A DNA stretch of 64,000 bases from Nostoc sp. FACHB-280 (GCF_014697615.1 NZ_JACJSD010000028.1:22993-86992), one strand, 5' to 3'. Shown: positions 43,898 through 54,135, numbered from the stretch's first letter. Translations and numbers: made by a program. The notes: a model not told the origin generated them from the letters alone.

Positions 43898-46810
43898 ATG
43901 TCGTTTCATCAACCAGTCTGGACATTACCCATTGCCGCCGTTTATGAGTTATTGGGAACTACTGAGAACGGCTTGACTGAATATGAGGCAACACAAAGCC
44001 TTGAGCGTTATGGTGCGAATGAACTGCCAGAAACGGCCCAGCGTCCAATGTGGCTTCGCTTCACGGATCAACTCACCCACTTTATGGCTCTATTGTTATG
44101 GATAGCAGGAATTTTGGCATTTATTTCCGGCATTCCAGAACTGGGATGGGCAATCTGGGCTGTGATCTGGATTAATGCCGTCTTTAGTTTTTGGCAAGAG
44201 TTTCAGGCAGAACAAGCATTATCAGCACTCAAGAATGTGTTACCGATGCAGGTAAAAGTGTATCGAGATGGTGAACTCAAGCAAATACCAGCACGGGAAC
44301 TGGTGCGTGGGGATGTTATGCAATTAGAAGAAGGCGATCGCGTTTCGGCTGATGCGCGTCTGGTAACATCCCAAAGTCTATACTTCGATGTCTCTGTGCT
44401 GACTGGTGAATCTCTGCCTGTGGCTCGTAATGCTTATCCCGTAAGGGTGCGGGAAGTTGCTGCTATTCGGGGTGGTAAGACTCTACCAGCCGGTGAACAA
44501 CCTTTACAAGAACCAACTAATTTAGCGGAAATTCCCAATTTGGTGTTAGCAGGCTCAACAGTGTCATCAGGACGAGGGGTAGCTGTAGTCTATGCCACAG
44601 GCGCACAAACAGAATTTGGTCACGTAGCCCATCTCACAACCGTTGTGCAACGCGAACCTAGCACTTTAGAAGTGCAAGTGGCACAAGTGGTGCGGGTGAT
44701 CACAGCGATCGCTCTGACGATGGGAGTATTGGTATTTTTGCTGACATCTCTGTTGGTGGGGATGGAAGTGAAAGAGAGCTTTATGTTTGCGATCGGTATC
44801 ATTGTAGCCTTAGTGCCGGAGGGGTTATTGCCCACCGTCACATTATCATTAGCAATTGGAGTCCGGCGGATGGTACGGTGCAATGCTCTAGTGCGTCGGC
44901 TGTCGGCGGTGGAAACCTTAAGTGCTACTACTGTCATCTGTACAGACAAAACTGGCACATTGACGAAAAACGAAATGACGGTGCATTATCTCTGGATTCC
45001 CTGGCAGCCCGTTGGTAATGAATTGCCGGAAACACCATTGGCTATCTCACCCACCCTGATTGAAGTCACTGGGGCAGGATACGACCCTACGGTTGGGAAA
45101 GTACAGATGTCTAGGGATTTTACTGCTGCCTGGAAGGTCAATTTGTTACTCACAGGCGCAGCACTTTGCTCTAATGCCCGCCTGATTCACCTGACAGCCC
45201 CTAGCCGTTGGCAAGAGATTGGTGATCCCACAGAAGCAGCTTTGTTAGTCGCTGCGGCTAAAGCTGGGCTAAATTTGGAAACCTTGCAAACACAACTGCC
45301 ACGCTTGCGCGAAGTGCCATTTGATTCGCGGCGGCGAATGATGACAGTAATATTAGATTGGCGTGCCTCAACGGTATGGACTGGTGACTTGCCGAACTTA
45401 GCTTTTACTAAAGGTGCGCCCTTAGAAGTCTTACGCCACTGCACATCTATTTTACGCAATGGTACCCTGACAGACATCAACCAAGACGACTGGAATCAAG
45501 TGGTAGCAGCCAACGATAGTTTAGCCGCCCAAGGTTTTCGGGTGCTAGGAGTGGCGGCGCGACGTGGTGGGAGTGAGATGTTAGATTGGCGATCGCAAGA
45601 TTTGGAGCAGAATTTAACCTTCATTGGTTTAGTGGCGATGTTTGATCCGCCCCGTCCAGAAGTAAGTGATGCGATCGCTCAATGCCATGCCGCCGGAATT
45701 AAGGTAACTATGGTGACAGGTGATTATGGTTTAACTGCGGAAGCGATCGCCCGTCAAATTGGACTGGTCAACAACTCGGTACGGGTAGTCACAGGTGAAG
45801 GCATGGGACATTTATCTGATGCACAACTAAAGCAAATTGTCAAATATCGTTCTGGGTTGGTGTTTGCGCGGATGTCTCCAGAACACAAGTTACGGTTGGT
45901 GCAAGCCTACAAAGATATTGGTGATGTAGTTGCAGTCACAGGGGATGGAGTTAATGATGCCCCAGCCTTAAGAGCGGCTCATATTGGGGTAGCGATGGGG
46001 ATGAATGGCACAGATGTAGCACGGGAAGCCGCCGATATTGTGCTGACAGATGATAACTTTGCCACTATTGTCAGCGCGATTAAGCAGGGACGCACCGTGT
46101 ATCAAAACATCCGCAAATTTATGACTTATATCTTGGCATCGAATGTAGCGGAATTAGTGCCTTTCTTGCTAATGGTAGCCCTAAAAATTCCCCCCGCTTT
46201 GATAATTATGCAGATTCTCGCCATTGATTTAGGTACTGACTTAGTACCGGCTCTAGCCTTGGGTGCAGAAAAACCAGAAGTTGGCATAATGCACCAACCA
46301 CCTCGGAAAAAAACGCGATCGCTTCTTGACCGTTCCCTACTTTTACGCGCCTATTGTTTTCTAGGATTGCTAGAAGCAATTCTAGGAATGACAGCATTCT
46401 TCCTCGTCTGGTGGAGTTACGGATATAATTTACAACAATTACAAGCCGTCACGCCCAGTATTTTATCGCACTCAGCCAACGCCGCCACCGTTGCCATATA
46501 TGCTCAAGCTACAACCATGACCTTAGCTACCATTGTCGCCTGTCAGGATGGTAATGTTTTCGCTTGCCGTTCGGAGCGCACTTCTATTGTGCGGTTGGGA
46601 TTATTTTCTAATCCTCTAATTTGGTTAGGAATTGCGATCGAATGGATGTTAGTCATACTGATTACCAACAGCACATCCTTAAGTAGAATTTTTTCCACTG
46701 CACCCTTAGCACCTTGGCAATGGTTGCTGTTGCTAGTATGTCCGCCAATTATTTTAGGCGCAGAAGAACTAAGAAAAGCTGCTTGGTGCAGAAATCCTAG
46801 ACATAGATAA
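43898..46810 (+). CDS. P2-type cation-transporting P-type ATPase, 970 aa
   Basis: The Cation_ATPase_N region is at residues 5-75 (GLTEYEATQSLERYGANELP). The actuator TGES is at about 169-172, the phosphorylation motif DKTGTLT at D350 and GDGVNDAP at about 682. The membrane segment M4 reads VPEGLLPTVTLSLAIG, as in Na/K- and Ca-type (P2) pumps. About ten membrane helices are expected. The end is DLVPALALGAEKPEVGIM. The ion is probably Na+/K+ or Ca2+; I cannot decide. A stand-alone gene. Confidence 0.85.
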   Translation: MSFHQPVWTLPIAAVYELLGTTENGLTEYEATQSLERYGANELPETAQRPMWLRFTDQLTHFMALLLWIAGILAFISGIPELGWAIWAVIWINAVFSFWQEFQAEQALSALKNVLPMQVKVYRDGELKQIPARELVRGDVMQLEEGDRVSADARLVTSQSLYFDVSVLTGESLPVARNAYPVRVREVAAIRGGKTLPAGEQPLQEPTNLAEIPNLVLAGSTVSSGRGVAVVYATGAQTEFGHVAHLTTVVQREPSTLEVQVAQVVRVITAIALTMGVLVFLLTSLLVGMEVKESFMFAIGIIVALVPEGLLPTVTLSLAIGVRRMVRCNALVRRLSAVETLSATTVICTDKTGTLTKNEMTVHYLWIPWQPVGNELPETPLAISPTLIEVTGAGYDPTVGKVQMSRDFTAAWKVNLLLTGAALCSNARLIHLTAPSRWQEIGDPTEAALLVAAAKAGLNLETLQTQLPRLREVPFDSRRRMMTVILDWRASTVWTGDLPNLAFTKGAPLEVLRHCTSILRNGTLTDINQDDWNQVVAANDSLAAQGFRVLGVAARRGGSEMLDWRSQDLEQNLTFIGLVAMFDPPRPEVSDAIAQCHAAGIKVTMVTGDYGLTAEAIARQIGLVNNSVRVVTGEGMGHLSDAQLKQIVKYRSGLVFARMSPEHKLRLVQAYKDIGDVVAVTGDGVNDAPALRAAHIGVAMGMNGTDVAREAADIVLTDDNFATIVSAIKQGRTVYQNIRKFMTYILASNVAELVPFLLMVALKIPPALIIMQILAIDLGTDLVPALALGAEKPEVGIMHQPPRKKTRSLLDRSLLLRAYCFLGLLEAILGMTAFFLVWWSYGYNLQQLQAVTPSILSHSANAATVAIYAQATTMTLATIVACQDGNVFACRSERTSIVRLGLFSNPLIWLGIAIEWMLVILITNSTSLSRIFSTAPLAPWQWLLLLVCPPIILGAEELRKAAWCRNPRHR

Positions 46811-47522
46811 TAAGGTACATCTACTAAGTGTTTTGCTTCTCTCCACAAGGCACATTTAGAAGAAGTTTTTGCCCAAGCACCTGCATTACTCAAAGTTGCG
46901 CTTAAACCATTTCAGCCATACACTTGGTCAAAGCTTGTGATCGAGTGCATTAACAATATTTGACCGAACTGGAGAGGCGATCGCATTCTAACTTCGGAGG
47001 TGCAATTGCCTTCATGATATTTCATTTGTAAAAGTTGCAATCAACAATTTTGCAGCAAAGCAAATTTGTAATAAACCCCATTGGACATACCTTGTTATTG
47101 TACAAGACTGCCCAATTGTGGTGCTTTTAGTGAGGTAAATGTGGGGATGATTGAGGTAAGACTGGGTGCAATAATCACAATTACATTGTTTATTTCACAT
47201 GCCAAAGACAAATATTATTTTGTAATTCAACTTTTAGTTGATACAGAATTAGGGTGTGATTGGGGTAATTTGTTCATGATACAGGACGTAATTTAACCAG
47301 CGTGTGTTGAAGAAATTTTTAATACATTAATTTACTTAGAATCTACAGTTTTGGTTTGGTATTAGTGTTATAGAAGAAAATGATCGTAATGGTTTTTTCT
47401 CTACTTACTTTGTATGTAAAAAAACTGTTAACTCCTGTAAAGAAAATGTTTTGCACTACAGCATCATTCCTATTTCAGGTAAATTAGTAACAATAGGAAA
47501 AGTTAATAAAACATCAATATAT
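46811..47522. other. spacer with a gene fossil and candidate centromere repeats
   Basis: 46830-46963 (plus) reads CFASLHKAHLEEVFAQAPALLKV, PFQPYTWSKLVIECINNI and a stop, without a start; it looks like the end of a lost gene. From 47074 the spacer has CCCCATTGGACATACCTTGT, GATTGAGGTAAG (47149-47160) and GATTGGGGTAATT (47258-47270). These are near copies of repeats upstream of the ParR-like gene at 16605-16892. No intact gene is present. Confidence 0.5.
47074..47270. promoter_or_regulatory. candidate centromere/operator repeats upstream of the ParM-like gene
   Basis: A 23-bp block (47074-47096) differs from 16605-16627 by one base. It is followed by GATTGAGGTAAG and GATTGGGGTAATT; the second is identical to 16859-16871. 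Repeats shared by two regions 30 kb apart, each preceding a partition-type gene, fit a common binding site. Function is inferred. Confidence 0.45.
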
Positions 47523-48767
47523 ATGCCTAAAATTAAGGAGAAAACAGACGTAAAAAAGATAGTAATTACGATTGATATGGGTGCAAGTAAAACTAAGGCT
47601 ATCGTTCAGGAGTATCCAGAAGGAAAGCCTGTTGTTTTACTTTTAGACTCAGAAATAGCAGATGTTGCTAAAGCCTCAATTGAAAGCGTCCAACCTGAAG
47701 GTACTCCTGAATCTCGTGCTTGGGTAGGGATAGGCGATGAGTATTTCGCCTTGGGAGAACTTGCTCGTCGTCGGTTTGGGGGTATATCGCAACTGAGGGA
47801 GTTAAAGTATGAACTAGCAATCCCCAAAATTTGCGGTGCATTTTGGCTGGCTAAGGAGAAGTTGAATCTGGGTAATGATGTTGCAGCTTACTTGAGTGTC
47901 CTGCTGCCGCCGGGTGAAGTGCAAGACAAGGAACAGTTACAAATTCGGTTGAAGGATACGTTTCGGGGGTTTGATACACCAGCAGGTAAGATGCGGGTGA
48001 AAATGCTTCGTTATGATGCAGCTTCTGAGGGTAGTGGAATATTTCTCCACCGTAGGCGAACGCTTGGTGATCATGTACCTGTTTCGATGTATGTGATGCT
48101 TGGTTATCGCAACGCGAGTATTTTCACCTTTCGCAGTGGTTCGATTGGTGCAGGAATAACCAGCAATTTTGGTATGTCTTGGTTAGTAAATAATTTGATT
48201 TCCAAAACATCGGGACTAAGCCCTGATAATTCCAATATTATTGAGGTACTGATAGAAGCTGGAGCCAGTTGTGACCCCCAGGTGATGCAAAAACTCTCAC
48301 GCAAGCGTAAAGTTGATGAGATTCAACTTGATGGAGAGTTGATGTCCAAAGCTTTATTACTTGCTAGAGACGAATATTGGCGTGCGATCGCCAGGTGGTT
48401 GCGCTCAAAGATGGATGAGGATATTGAAGAACTGGTATTTTGCGGAGGAACTGCGGATTACATTCGTCCTGAAATAGATGCTTACTTCCAGAAAGAGGGG
48501 ATGAAAGTATCTTGGCACGCTAATATTTTTATACCTGATGAAATATCTTCTGGTATGGGCAATCGGATGGCGGATGTTTGGGCTTTCCACCAGCACATGA
48601 TTATTCAGTTTGATAAGTTAACTGGTTATATACGCTCTGAAGTTGTACTGCTAACTAAATCTGTTGAAGGTAATACAAATAATGCAGGTGAAGAAGTCAA
48701 ACGTAAGTATAACTTTACACCTTGTGAGCGGCCTAGTACCTTTATTGCTGTAAACGAGAATGTTTGA
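47523..48767 (+). CDS. ParM/StbA-like plasmid segregation actin
   Basis: 414 residues from the ATG at 47523; an upstream in-frame start at 47451 would add unlikely sequence. The phosphate-1 motif is TIDMGASKTKAIV (residues about 16-28). The adenosine motif is LVFCGGTADYIRPEI (about 303-317). The end has SGMGNRMADVWAFHQHM. This is the actin-like ATPase fold of type II plasmid partition, in which filaments push plasmid copies apart. No ParR gene follows directly. The closest candidate adaptor lies at 16998-17576, with matching repeats upstream. Confidence 0.75.
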   Translation: MPKIKEKTDVKKIVITIDMGASKTKAIVQEYPEGKPVVLLLDSEIADVAKASIESVQPEGTPESRAWVGIGDEYFALGELARRRFGGISQLRELKYELAIPKICGAFWLAKEKLNLGNDVAAYLSVLLPPGEVQDKEQLQIRLKDTFRGFDTPAGKMRVKMLRYDAASEGSGIFLHRRRTLGDHVPVSMYVMLGYRNASIFTFRSGSIGAGITSNFGMSWLVNNLISKTSGLSPDNSNIIEVLIEAGASCDPQVMQKLSRKRKVDEIQLDGELMSKALLLARDEYWRAIARWLRSKMDEDIEELVFCGGTADYIRPEIDAYFQKEGMKVSWHANIFIPDEISSGMGNRMADVWAFHQHMIIQFDKLTGYIRSEVVLLTKSVEGNTNNAGEEVKRKYNFTPCERPSTFIAVNENV

Positions 48768-48859
48768 TAGGTTCAGACAAAAATCAATGTAGTAAAAAAA
48801 GAATCAGCTAGAATGAAGTGCTGCATAAAATAGTACTTTCTAACTGATTCTTTGAGATT

Positions 48860-49303
48860 TTAGTATGGCTGTTGCTCTAGCATTTGGTAGCAATCAACAT
48901 GAGAATTGGTAATTTCTGGAATGTGTTGAATTACAGAGTTAATTTGCTCCATGCCTGCATATTGTTGTTCTCGTCTTTTGCGGAGTTCCCATGATTTACG
49001 GTTATAAGCTAACAAGTCTTCCAAACTCATGTTGAATTTGTATTTGGCGAAATTCAATAATTGTTCTGTGGTGTAACGACAATCTTCAGGACGACCAAAA
49101 CAGATTTCAAACTGAAGCTTAAAAGCTTTCCAATCGAAATTGTCAGACCCCAGTTGCCGTTGTGATTCGCGTCCGTAAAGGTCACGAATTGAATAGAAAA
49201 TTGTGTTGTATTTACGCACGTCGAATGATTCAATCTTGAATTGTTCCATTGTTGAATCATCGACTGTAGCAGCTTGAGCTTTAGTAGATTTATTAGCAGC
49301 CAT
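48860..49303 (-). CDS. uncharacterised protein, paralogue of the next gene upstream
   Basis: 147 residues from the ATG at 49303, chosen for AAGGAAA eight bases upstream; a start at 49369 would lie before that site. Residues about 30-115 align with 49412-49753: RKYNTIFYSIRDLYGRESQR, FDWKAFKLQFEICFG and LEDLLAYNRKSWELRKRREQ. Both are small, helical and rich in aromatic and charged residues. The family is not recognised. The extra C-terminal 35 residues (MEQINSVIQHIPEITN) distinguish it. Confidence 0.6.
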   Translation of the reverse strand: MAANKSTKAQAATVDDSTMEQFKIESFDVRKYNTIFYSIRDLYGRESQRQLGSDNFDWKAFKLQFEICFGRPEDCRYTTEQLLNFAKYKFNMSLEDLLAYNRKSWELRKRREQQYAGMEQINSVIQHIPEITNSHVDCYQMLEQQPY

Positions 49304-49411
49304 AGTTGTTTCCTTGATGAGTGTTTCGCTTTTAGCTGCGTCAGCATTAGTCAAAAAAATAAATCCCACTCTGTATGAGCGAGATTTTCTGTAAAATCAG
49401 ATTATTTGTGA

Positions 49412-49753
49412 TTATTTTGCTAATAAACGTTCGCGTTGTAGCCAAGTACGTTTGTTGACTTCAAGTAGTTCTTTTAAGCCTTTGTTGAAGTGCTTAATGG
49501 AATAGTCAACCATTTGTTGTACACTGTATTTGGGGTTGTCAACTGAGCCGAATGTAGCAATAAATCTGGCTTTAAAAGCATCCCATTGTGTTTTATTCCA
49601 GTTAGTCTGTGACTGTGCTTGGATAGTTTTACCCCAGGTTTCTTGTAGCCCGTAGTAGACTGCTTTAAACTTGCGCTCGTTGTAGTCAGCAATTTTGTAA
49701 ATACCCATTGCGTTGTCATCAATTAAACTAACTTTTTTGATTTTAGTAGCCAT
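49412..49753 (-). CDS. uncharacterised protein, 113 aa, tandem paralogue
   Basis: A strong AGGAGA precedes the ATG. The text reads GIYKIADYNERKFKAVYYGL, QWDAFKARFIATFGSVDNPK and LKELLEVNKRTWLQRERLL, each with a counterpart in the gene 100 bases downstream (48860-49303). Both lie convergent to the ParM-like gene. The pair may have arisen by tandem duplication, with considerable divergence since. Function unknown. Confidence 0.6.
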   Translation of the reverse strand: MATKIKKVSLIDDNAMGIYKIADYNERKFKAVYYGLQETWGKTIQAQSQTNWNKTQWDAFKARFIATFGSVDNPKYSVQQMVDYSIKHFNKGLKELLEVNKRTWLQRERLLAK

Positions 49754-49965
49754 AATTTTTATCTCCTATGTGAGAGTTACTTCTTAAGGATTTGAGCGTT
49801 AGCTATAGTGCTTTCTCTTCTTTATTTGGACGTAAGTCCGCGTAAAAAATGTCCTTTGAATCCATATCTTGAGCTAAAAGTTTATTTTATGATTCAAATC
49901 ACAAAAAATAACAATCTTAAATTGGAAATGAATGCTAACGCCTCTGCTACTAAGCTAATCAGCAG

Positions 49966-50352
49966 TTAAGCTGCAATATAGCTAAAATTACCTTTATGTT
50001 TGATTTTCCGATGCCACTTAATAACTAACTCACCTTGATGCAATAGCTTATTTAGCAGTGACCTTAACTCATCTACTGATTTAAATAAGCGATGAGCAAT
50101 ATATTCCTTACATGAGTGCTAGACTAACTCGATAATGTTGTAATCAGGGCTGTAAGCAGGCAAAAACTCTAAAACAAAATTCGGAAACTCTTCAGATATT
50201 TTAGCTAGAACATCTTTGCTTTTATGAAAACTAGCATTATCTAAAATTAAAATAATTTTCGGACCATACTTAGGAAAATGTCTTTTATTATGTAGATCTG
50301 GTTTGAAGACCGTTGGAATATTACGGCTGTATCGATATTTCTAAAGAGCTTG
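49966..50352 (-). pseudogene. IS630-type transposase C-terminal fragment
   Basis: The minus strand reads HFPKYGPKIILILDNASFHK, SKDVLAKISEEFPNFVLEFL, PAYSPDYNIIELV, then TAG, then HSCKEYIAHRLFKSVDELRS, ending at a TAA (49966). The D of LILDNASFH and the E of NIIE are the second and third DDE residues. A TGG to TAG change after IIELV and loss of the N-terminal half make it nonfunctional. Confidence 0.8.
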
Positions 50353-50478
50353 CGGAAATAATTGATATACGATTGGCAGTTTGGCCGCACAGAGGTTGCC
50401 AGTGATTTCAAGATATTCCCTCCGCAAGATCACCAGTACGGATGCTTTTTTGGTAGAGACACACTCATCTTCTACCTC
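50341..50478 (-). pseudogene. remnant possibly of a plasmid-type DNA-binding/replication gene
   Basis: AGGAGG (about 50475-50480) precedes ATG-AGT-GTG (MSVSLPKKHPYW, then a stop). A shifted frame continues VLVILRREYLEITGNLCAAK to a stop at 50341. The YLEITGNLCAAKL phrase resembles the start of proteins I associate with cyanobacterial plasmids, but this is from memory and unverified. At least one frameshift is needed, and the IS630 fragment follows directly. Confidence 0.3.
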
Positions 50479-50979
50479 CTACGTGTGAAGTTAAGTTAAT
50501 TTGCGTGCTAACCAATTTTTGGGTCTTGGAAACTTGATGTTGGTGTGTGGACTGGCAACTGGGGTGTGTCATCTCATTTAAGTTTAGAAAAGCAGCAGGA
50601 ATTAACTCAGTGGAAACAGTGGAAACCTTCATAGGCTAAAATCTTGCTAAAGGAATGAAGACAAATAATCAAGTCGTTGCGCTCTGAATTCAAAATTATA
50701 ATCAACAATAAGTATAAACTTTTGCTGTTAAATATCATGTTTGATTGAATGTTTTAGTTCTGGATAAAATATACAATTCTTAATAAAATATTCAAAAGTA
50801 TTAGATAAAAAATTAACTTATTTACCTAGCAAGATAGAAGAAATATTTGCTGTTTTATGTTTTATTGGGAAATCAGGTTATTAATCAGTAATTTGTGCAG
50901 ACATTGAGAGTTAATCAACAGAAAGTAAGTTGGGACAATAAAATCCAATTATCTGAACGATAAACCAATTAACTGAATA
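50479..50979. other. spacer without intact gene
   Basis: 501 AT-rich bases. A short plus-strand stretch near 50535-50631 (VWTGNWGVSSHLSLEKQQEL and QWKQWKPS, then stop) could be another gene end, but has no start. No RNA gene or clear hairpin is seen. Confidence 0.4.
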
Positions 50980-50994
50980 TTGAGAAAAATAGTC

Positions 50995-51444
50995 ATGTTA
51001 GATATTGATGAAATGAATTCAAAAGAAATACACGAGCTACTACACCAAGTAGGATACGGTCATCTTGGCTGTGTACATGAAGGTAAACCCTATGTGATAC
51101 CAATGTATTATTATCTCGAAGAAGAGGACATCTACCTGTTTACAACAGTTGGGATGAAAACTCATGACATAGATGCGAATCCAGAAATCTGCCTACAGGT
51201 TGAAGAAATTAACGGGCCTCTGCATTGGCGTAGCATAATTGTGAATGGTCGAGCCTCACGCCTCACCGAACAACCAGACATCGATCGCGTAATGAACTTG
51301 ATCAAAGAGCGCAATACAACGCTGTCACCCGCAATCAATCGAACTTGGATTGATGCTGAGGGACGTTCAGAAGCCATCGCCATCTACCGCATCCATAAGA
51401 GTGAAATAAGTGGACGAACCACTAATGGAATTAGCAGTCGCTAA
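50995..51444 (+). CDS. pyridoxamine 5'-phosphate oxidase-like flavin-binding protein
   Basis: 149 residues from the ATG at 50995; a TTG at 50980 is an alternative. The split-barrel text YGHLGCVHEGKPYVIPMYYY, LFTTVGMKTHDIDANPEICL and RSIIVNGRASRL runs in step with the paralogue at 37817-38269. The end is YRIHKSEISGRTTNGISSR. The cofactor could be FMN, F420 or haem. The P-type ATPase gene follows 45 bases later on the same strand. Confidence 0.75.
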   Translation: MLDIDEMNSKEIHELLHQVGYGHLGCVHEGKPYVIPMYYYLEEEDIYLFTTVGMKTHDIDANPEICLQVEEINGPLHWRSIIVNGRASRLTEQPDIDRVMNLIKERNTTLSPAINRTWIDAEGRSEAIAIYRIHKSEISGRTTNGISSR

Positions 51445-51489
51445 GAACCACAATACTGTTTTTGATGTTTCATAGGAAAAAGCAGAATT

Positions 51490-54135
51490 ATGGTTTCGAC
51501 GGTAGATATTAATACCGTAGCTGGCTTATCTGAGCAAGAGGCGATCGCTCGGCTCAAAGATGAAGGCTACAATGAACTCCCCTCGGCTCGCTCTCGCACT
51601 ATTTTATCGTTCGCTTGGGAAACCGTTCAAGATCCGATCTTCCTGTTGCTGGTCGGTGGTGGTATCATCTATTGGATTTTAGGCGACCTACAGGAATCCC
51701 TAATTTTACTGGGTTTTGTCTTCTTCATCACAGGAATTAGCCTTTACCAGGAAGGTAAAACCGAACACGCCCTAGAAGCCTTGCGCGATCTTTCCAGTCC
51801 TCGCGCCTTGGTGATTCGAGATGGTGAGCGAAAACGGATTGCGGGGCGAGAAGTTGTTAGGGGAGATATCTTAGTTCTAGCAGAAGGCGATCGCGTTTCT
51901 GCCGATGCAATGGTGTTATCTTGCACAAATTTTTCCACCGATGAGTCATTATTAACCGGGGAATCCCTACCAGTCCGTAAAATTGCTGCTGCCGGTACCG
52001 TGGAAATGGCACGTCCAGGGGGAGATGAGTTGCCCTTTGTATATTCCGGAACCTTGGTAGTTCAAGGACAGGGAATTGCTCAAGTCCAATCTGTGGGCGC
52101 TCAAACGGAGATGGGCAAGATTGGTAAGGCTTTGCAAAAAGTCAAGCCAGAACCGACTCCCCTACAACAGGAAATGACTCGGTTGGTGAGTCGCTTATTT
52201 GGCATCGCTTTATTGTTGTGTGTGGCGATTGTAGTGATTTATGGAATCACGCGAGGAGATTGGCTCAAAGGATTTCTTGCGGGTATTACCTTAGCGATGG
52301 CAATTTTGCCGAATGAATTTCCGGTTGTCGTGACGATTTTCTTAGCATTAGGAGCTTGGCGCATTTCTCAGAAACACGTCTTAGCTCGTCGCGCTTCCGC
52401 CGTGGAAACCTTGGGTTCTGCAACAGTTCTGTGTGTGGATAAAACTGGGACACTAACCCTGAATCAGATGGCTGTGCAACAGCTATTCGCATACAACCAG
52501 GCAGAAAACCCCCACCCATATAATTTGGAATTGCATTTAAGAGAGTTGCTCCCCGAAGCATTTCATGAATTAGTCGAGTTTTGCATTCTAGCGAGTCAGA
52601 GAGATCCCTTTGATCCAATGGAGAAAGCATTTAAGGAATTAGGAGATCGCTATCTGGCACATACTGAACATCTGCACAACGATTGGAAGCTGTTACGAGA
52701 ATATCCGCTCTCACCGCAGCTATTGGCAATGTCTCACGTTTGGCAGTCAGCTGACGGACAACAGTATGAAATTGCTGCCAAAGGAGCGCCGGAAGCGATC
52801 GCGGATCTCTGTCATTTCACCCCCCAACAGCAGAAAATTCTTGCAGCCCAAATCAGTGAAATGGCAGATCAAGGATTGCGTGTATTAGGCGTTGCCAAAG
52901 CCTCTCTTGTTGATGCACCGCCCCCATTTTTACCACCTCATCCCTCGCTCAATCCGAATCATTTACCCGACGAGCAACATGACTTTCCTTTTCAATTTCT
53001 CGGATTAGTGGGACTGTCTGATCCAGTGCGTCCAAATGTTGCGGCGGCGATTCAAGAATGTTACACCGCAGGTATTCGAGTAGTCATGATTACGGGTGAT
53101 TATCCAGGAACGGCTCAAACTATTGCCCGTCAGATTGGATTGATGCAAATGGGAGCTATTTTGACGGGAGCAGAATTGGATCTCATGAGTGACCTTGAAC
53201 TCCAGGAGCGCATTCAAAGTACAAACATCTTTGCACGCGCTGTTCCCGAACAAAAACTGCGGTTAGTTAATGCTTTGAAATCCCAGGGTGAAGTCGTCGC
53301 CATGACTGGGGATGGTGTGAATGATGCCCCTGCTCTCAAATCTGCCCAAATCGGGATTGCAATGGGACAGCGAGGTACAGATGTGGCTCGTGAGTCGGCG
53401 GCGTTAGTGTTATTAGATGATGATTTTTCGTCAATCGTGCAAGCGGTGAAAATGGGACGGCGAATTTTTGATAATCTCCGCAAAGCAATGGCATATCTGC
53501 TAGCGATTCACATTCCCATTGCTGGGATGTCTTTAATTCCAGTCTTGTTTAAGTTGTCGTTAGTATTACTTCCCGTTCACGTTGCCTTTCTACATTTAAT
53601 TATTGATCCAGCCTGCTCAATTGTTTTAGAAGCCGAACCCGCAGAAGCAACGGTGATGCAGCGTCCTCCCCGCAACCCCAAAGAACCATTATTTGGTAGG
53701 AAGACTTTGGCTTTGGCAGTGCTTCAAGGGGTAGGAATTTTAGCGATCGCTCTCGTCATCTTTGTCGTTGCACTATATCGCAGACAAGGCGAACTTGATG
53801 CCCGTGCTTTAACTTTTACGACGTTGATTTTGGCAAATTTAGGACTAATTTTGAGCGAAAGTTCTTCATCTCGCCTCAGCCTCAAAATACTGAAATCTCC
53901 CAATAATGCCCTTTGGTGGGTGATTGGTGGGGGACTGGTTTTTCTCGCGTTCGTGTTGTATGTTCCCTTCTTGCGTCAATTGTTTAGCTTCTCCTTCTTA
54001 CACCCAATCGACCTGGCAATTTGTTTGGGCGGTGGGGCGATCGCTCTGCTTTGGTTTGAACAGTTAAAGTTTCTCAATCGACCCCAACGAGCTATTCAAT
54101 CCAAATCAAGAAAACCTACCCCAGAAAATCTTTGA
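51490..54135 (+). CDS. P-type cation-transporting ATPase, 881 aa
   Basis: The N-region is at residues 10-40 (GLSEQEAIARLKDEGYNELP). Other motifs: LLTGESLPV (about 154-162), VDKTGTLT with phosphorylated D317, MTGDGVNDAPAL (about 603-614). M4 reads ILPNEFPVVVTIFLALG, a variant of the PEG/PEL motif of P2/P3 pumps. The stop codon overlaps the TTG start of the next ATPase (54132-54135, TTGA), so the two are translationally coupled. The transported ion is unclear. Confidence 0.85.
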   Translation: MVSTVDINTVAGLSEQEAIARLKDEGYNELPSARSRTILSFAWETVQDPIFLLLVGGGIIYWILGDLQESLILLGFVFFITGISLYQEGKTEHALEALRDLSSPRALVIRDGERKRIAGREVVRGDILVLAEGDRVSADAMVLSCTNFSTDESLLTGESLPVRKIAAAGTVEMARPGGDELPFVYSGTLVVQGQGIAQVQSVGAQTEMGKIGKALQKVKPEPTPLQQEMTRLVSRLFGIALLLCVAIVVIYGITRGDWLKGFLAGITLAMAILPNEFPVVVTIFLALGAWRISQKHVLARRASAVETLGSATVLCVDKTGTLTLNQMAVQQLFAYNQAENPHPYNLELHLRELLPEAFHELVEFCILASQRDPFDPMEKAFKELGDRYLAHTEHLHNDWKLLREYPLSPQLLAMSHVWQSADGQQYEIAAKGAPEAIADLCHFTPQQQKILAAQISEMADQGLRVLGVAKASLVDAPPPFLPPHPSLNPNHLPDEQHDFPFQFLGLVGLSDPVRPNVAAAIQECYTAGIRVVMITGDYPGTAQTIARQIGLMQMGAILTGAELDLMSDLELQERIQSTNIFARAVPEQKLRLVNALKSQGEVVAMTGDGVNDAPALKSAQIGIAMGQRGTDVARESAALVLLDDDFSSIVQAVKMGRRIFDNLRKAMAYLLAIHIPIAGMSLIPVLFKLSLVLLPVHVAFLHLIIDPACSIVLEAEPAEATVMQRPPRNPKEPLFGRKTLALAVLQGVGILAIALVIFVVALYRRQGELDARALTFTTLILANLGLILSESSSSRLSLKILKSPNNALWWVIGGGLVFLAFVLYVPFLRQLFSFSFLHPIDLAICLGGGAIALLWFEQLKFLNRPQRAIQSKSRKPTPENL

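Noticed and set aside
47081..47296. Plus-strand frame of 71 codons before ParM
   Set aside because: It overlies the iteron-like repeats and has no ATG or ribosome site; the repeats explain the conservation better.
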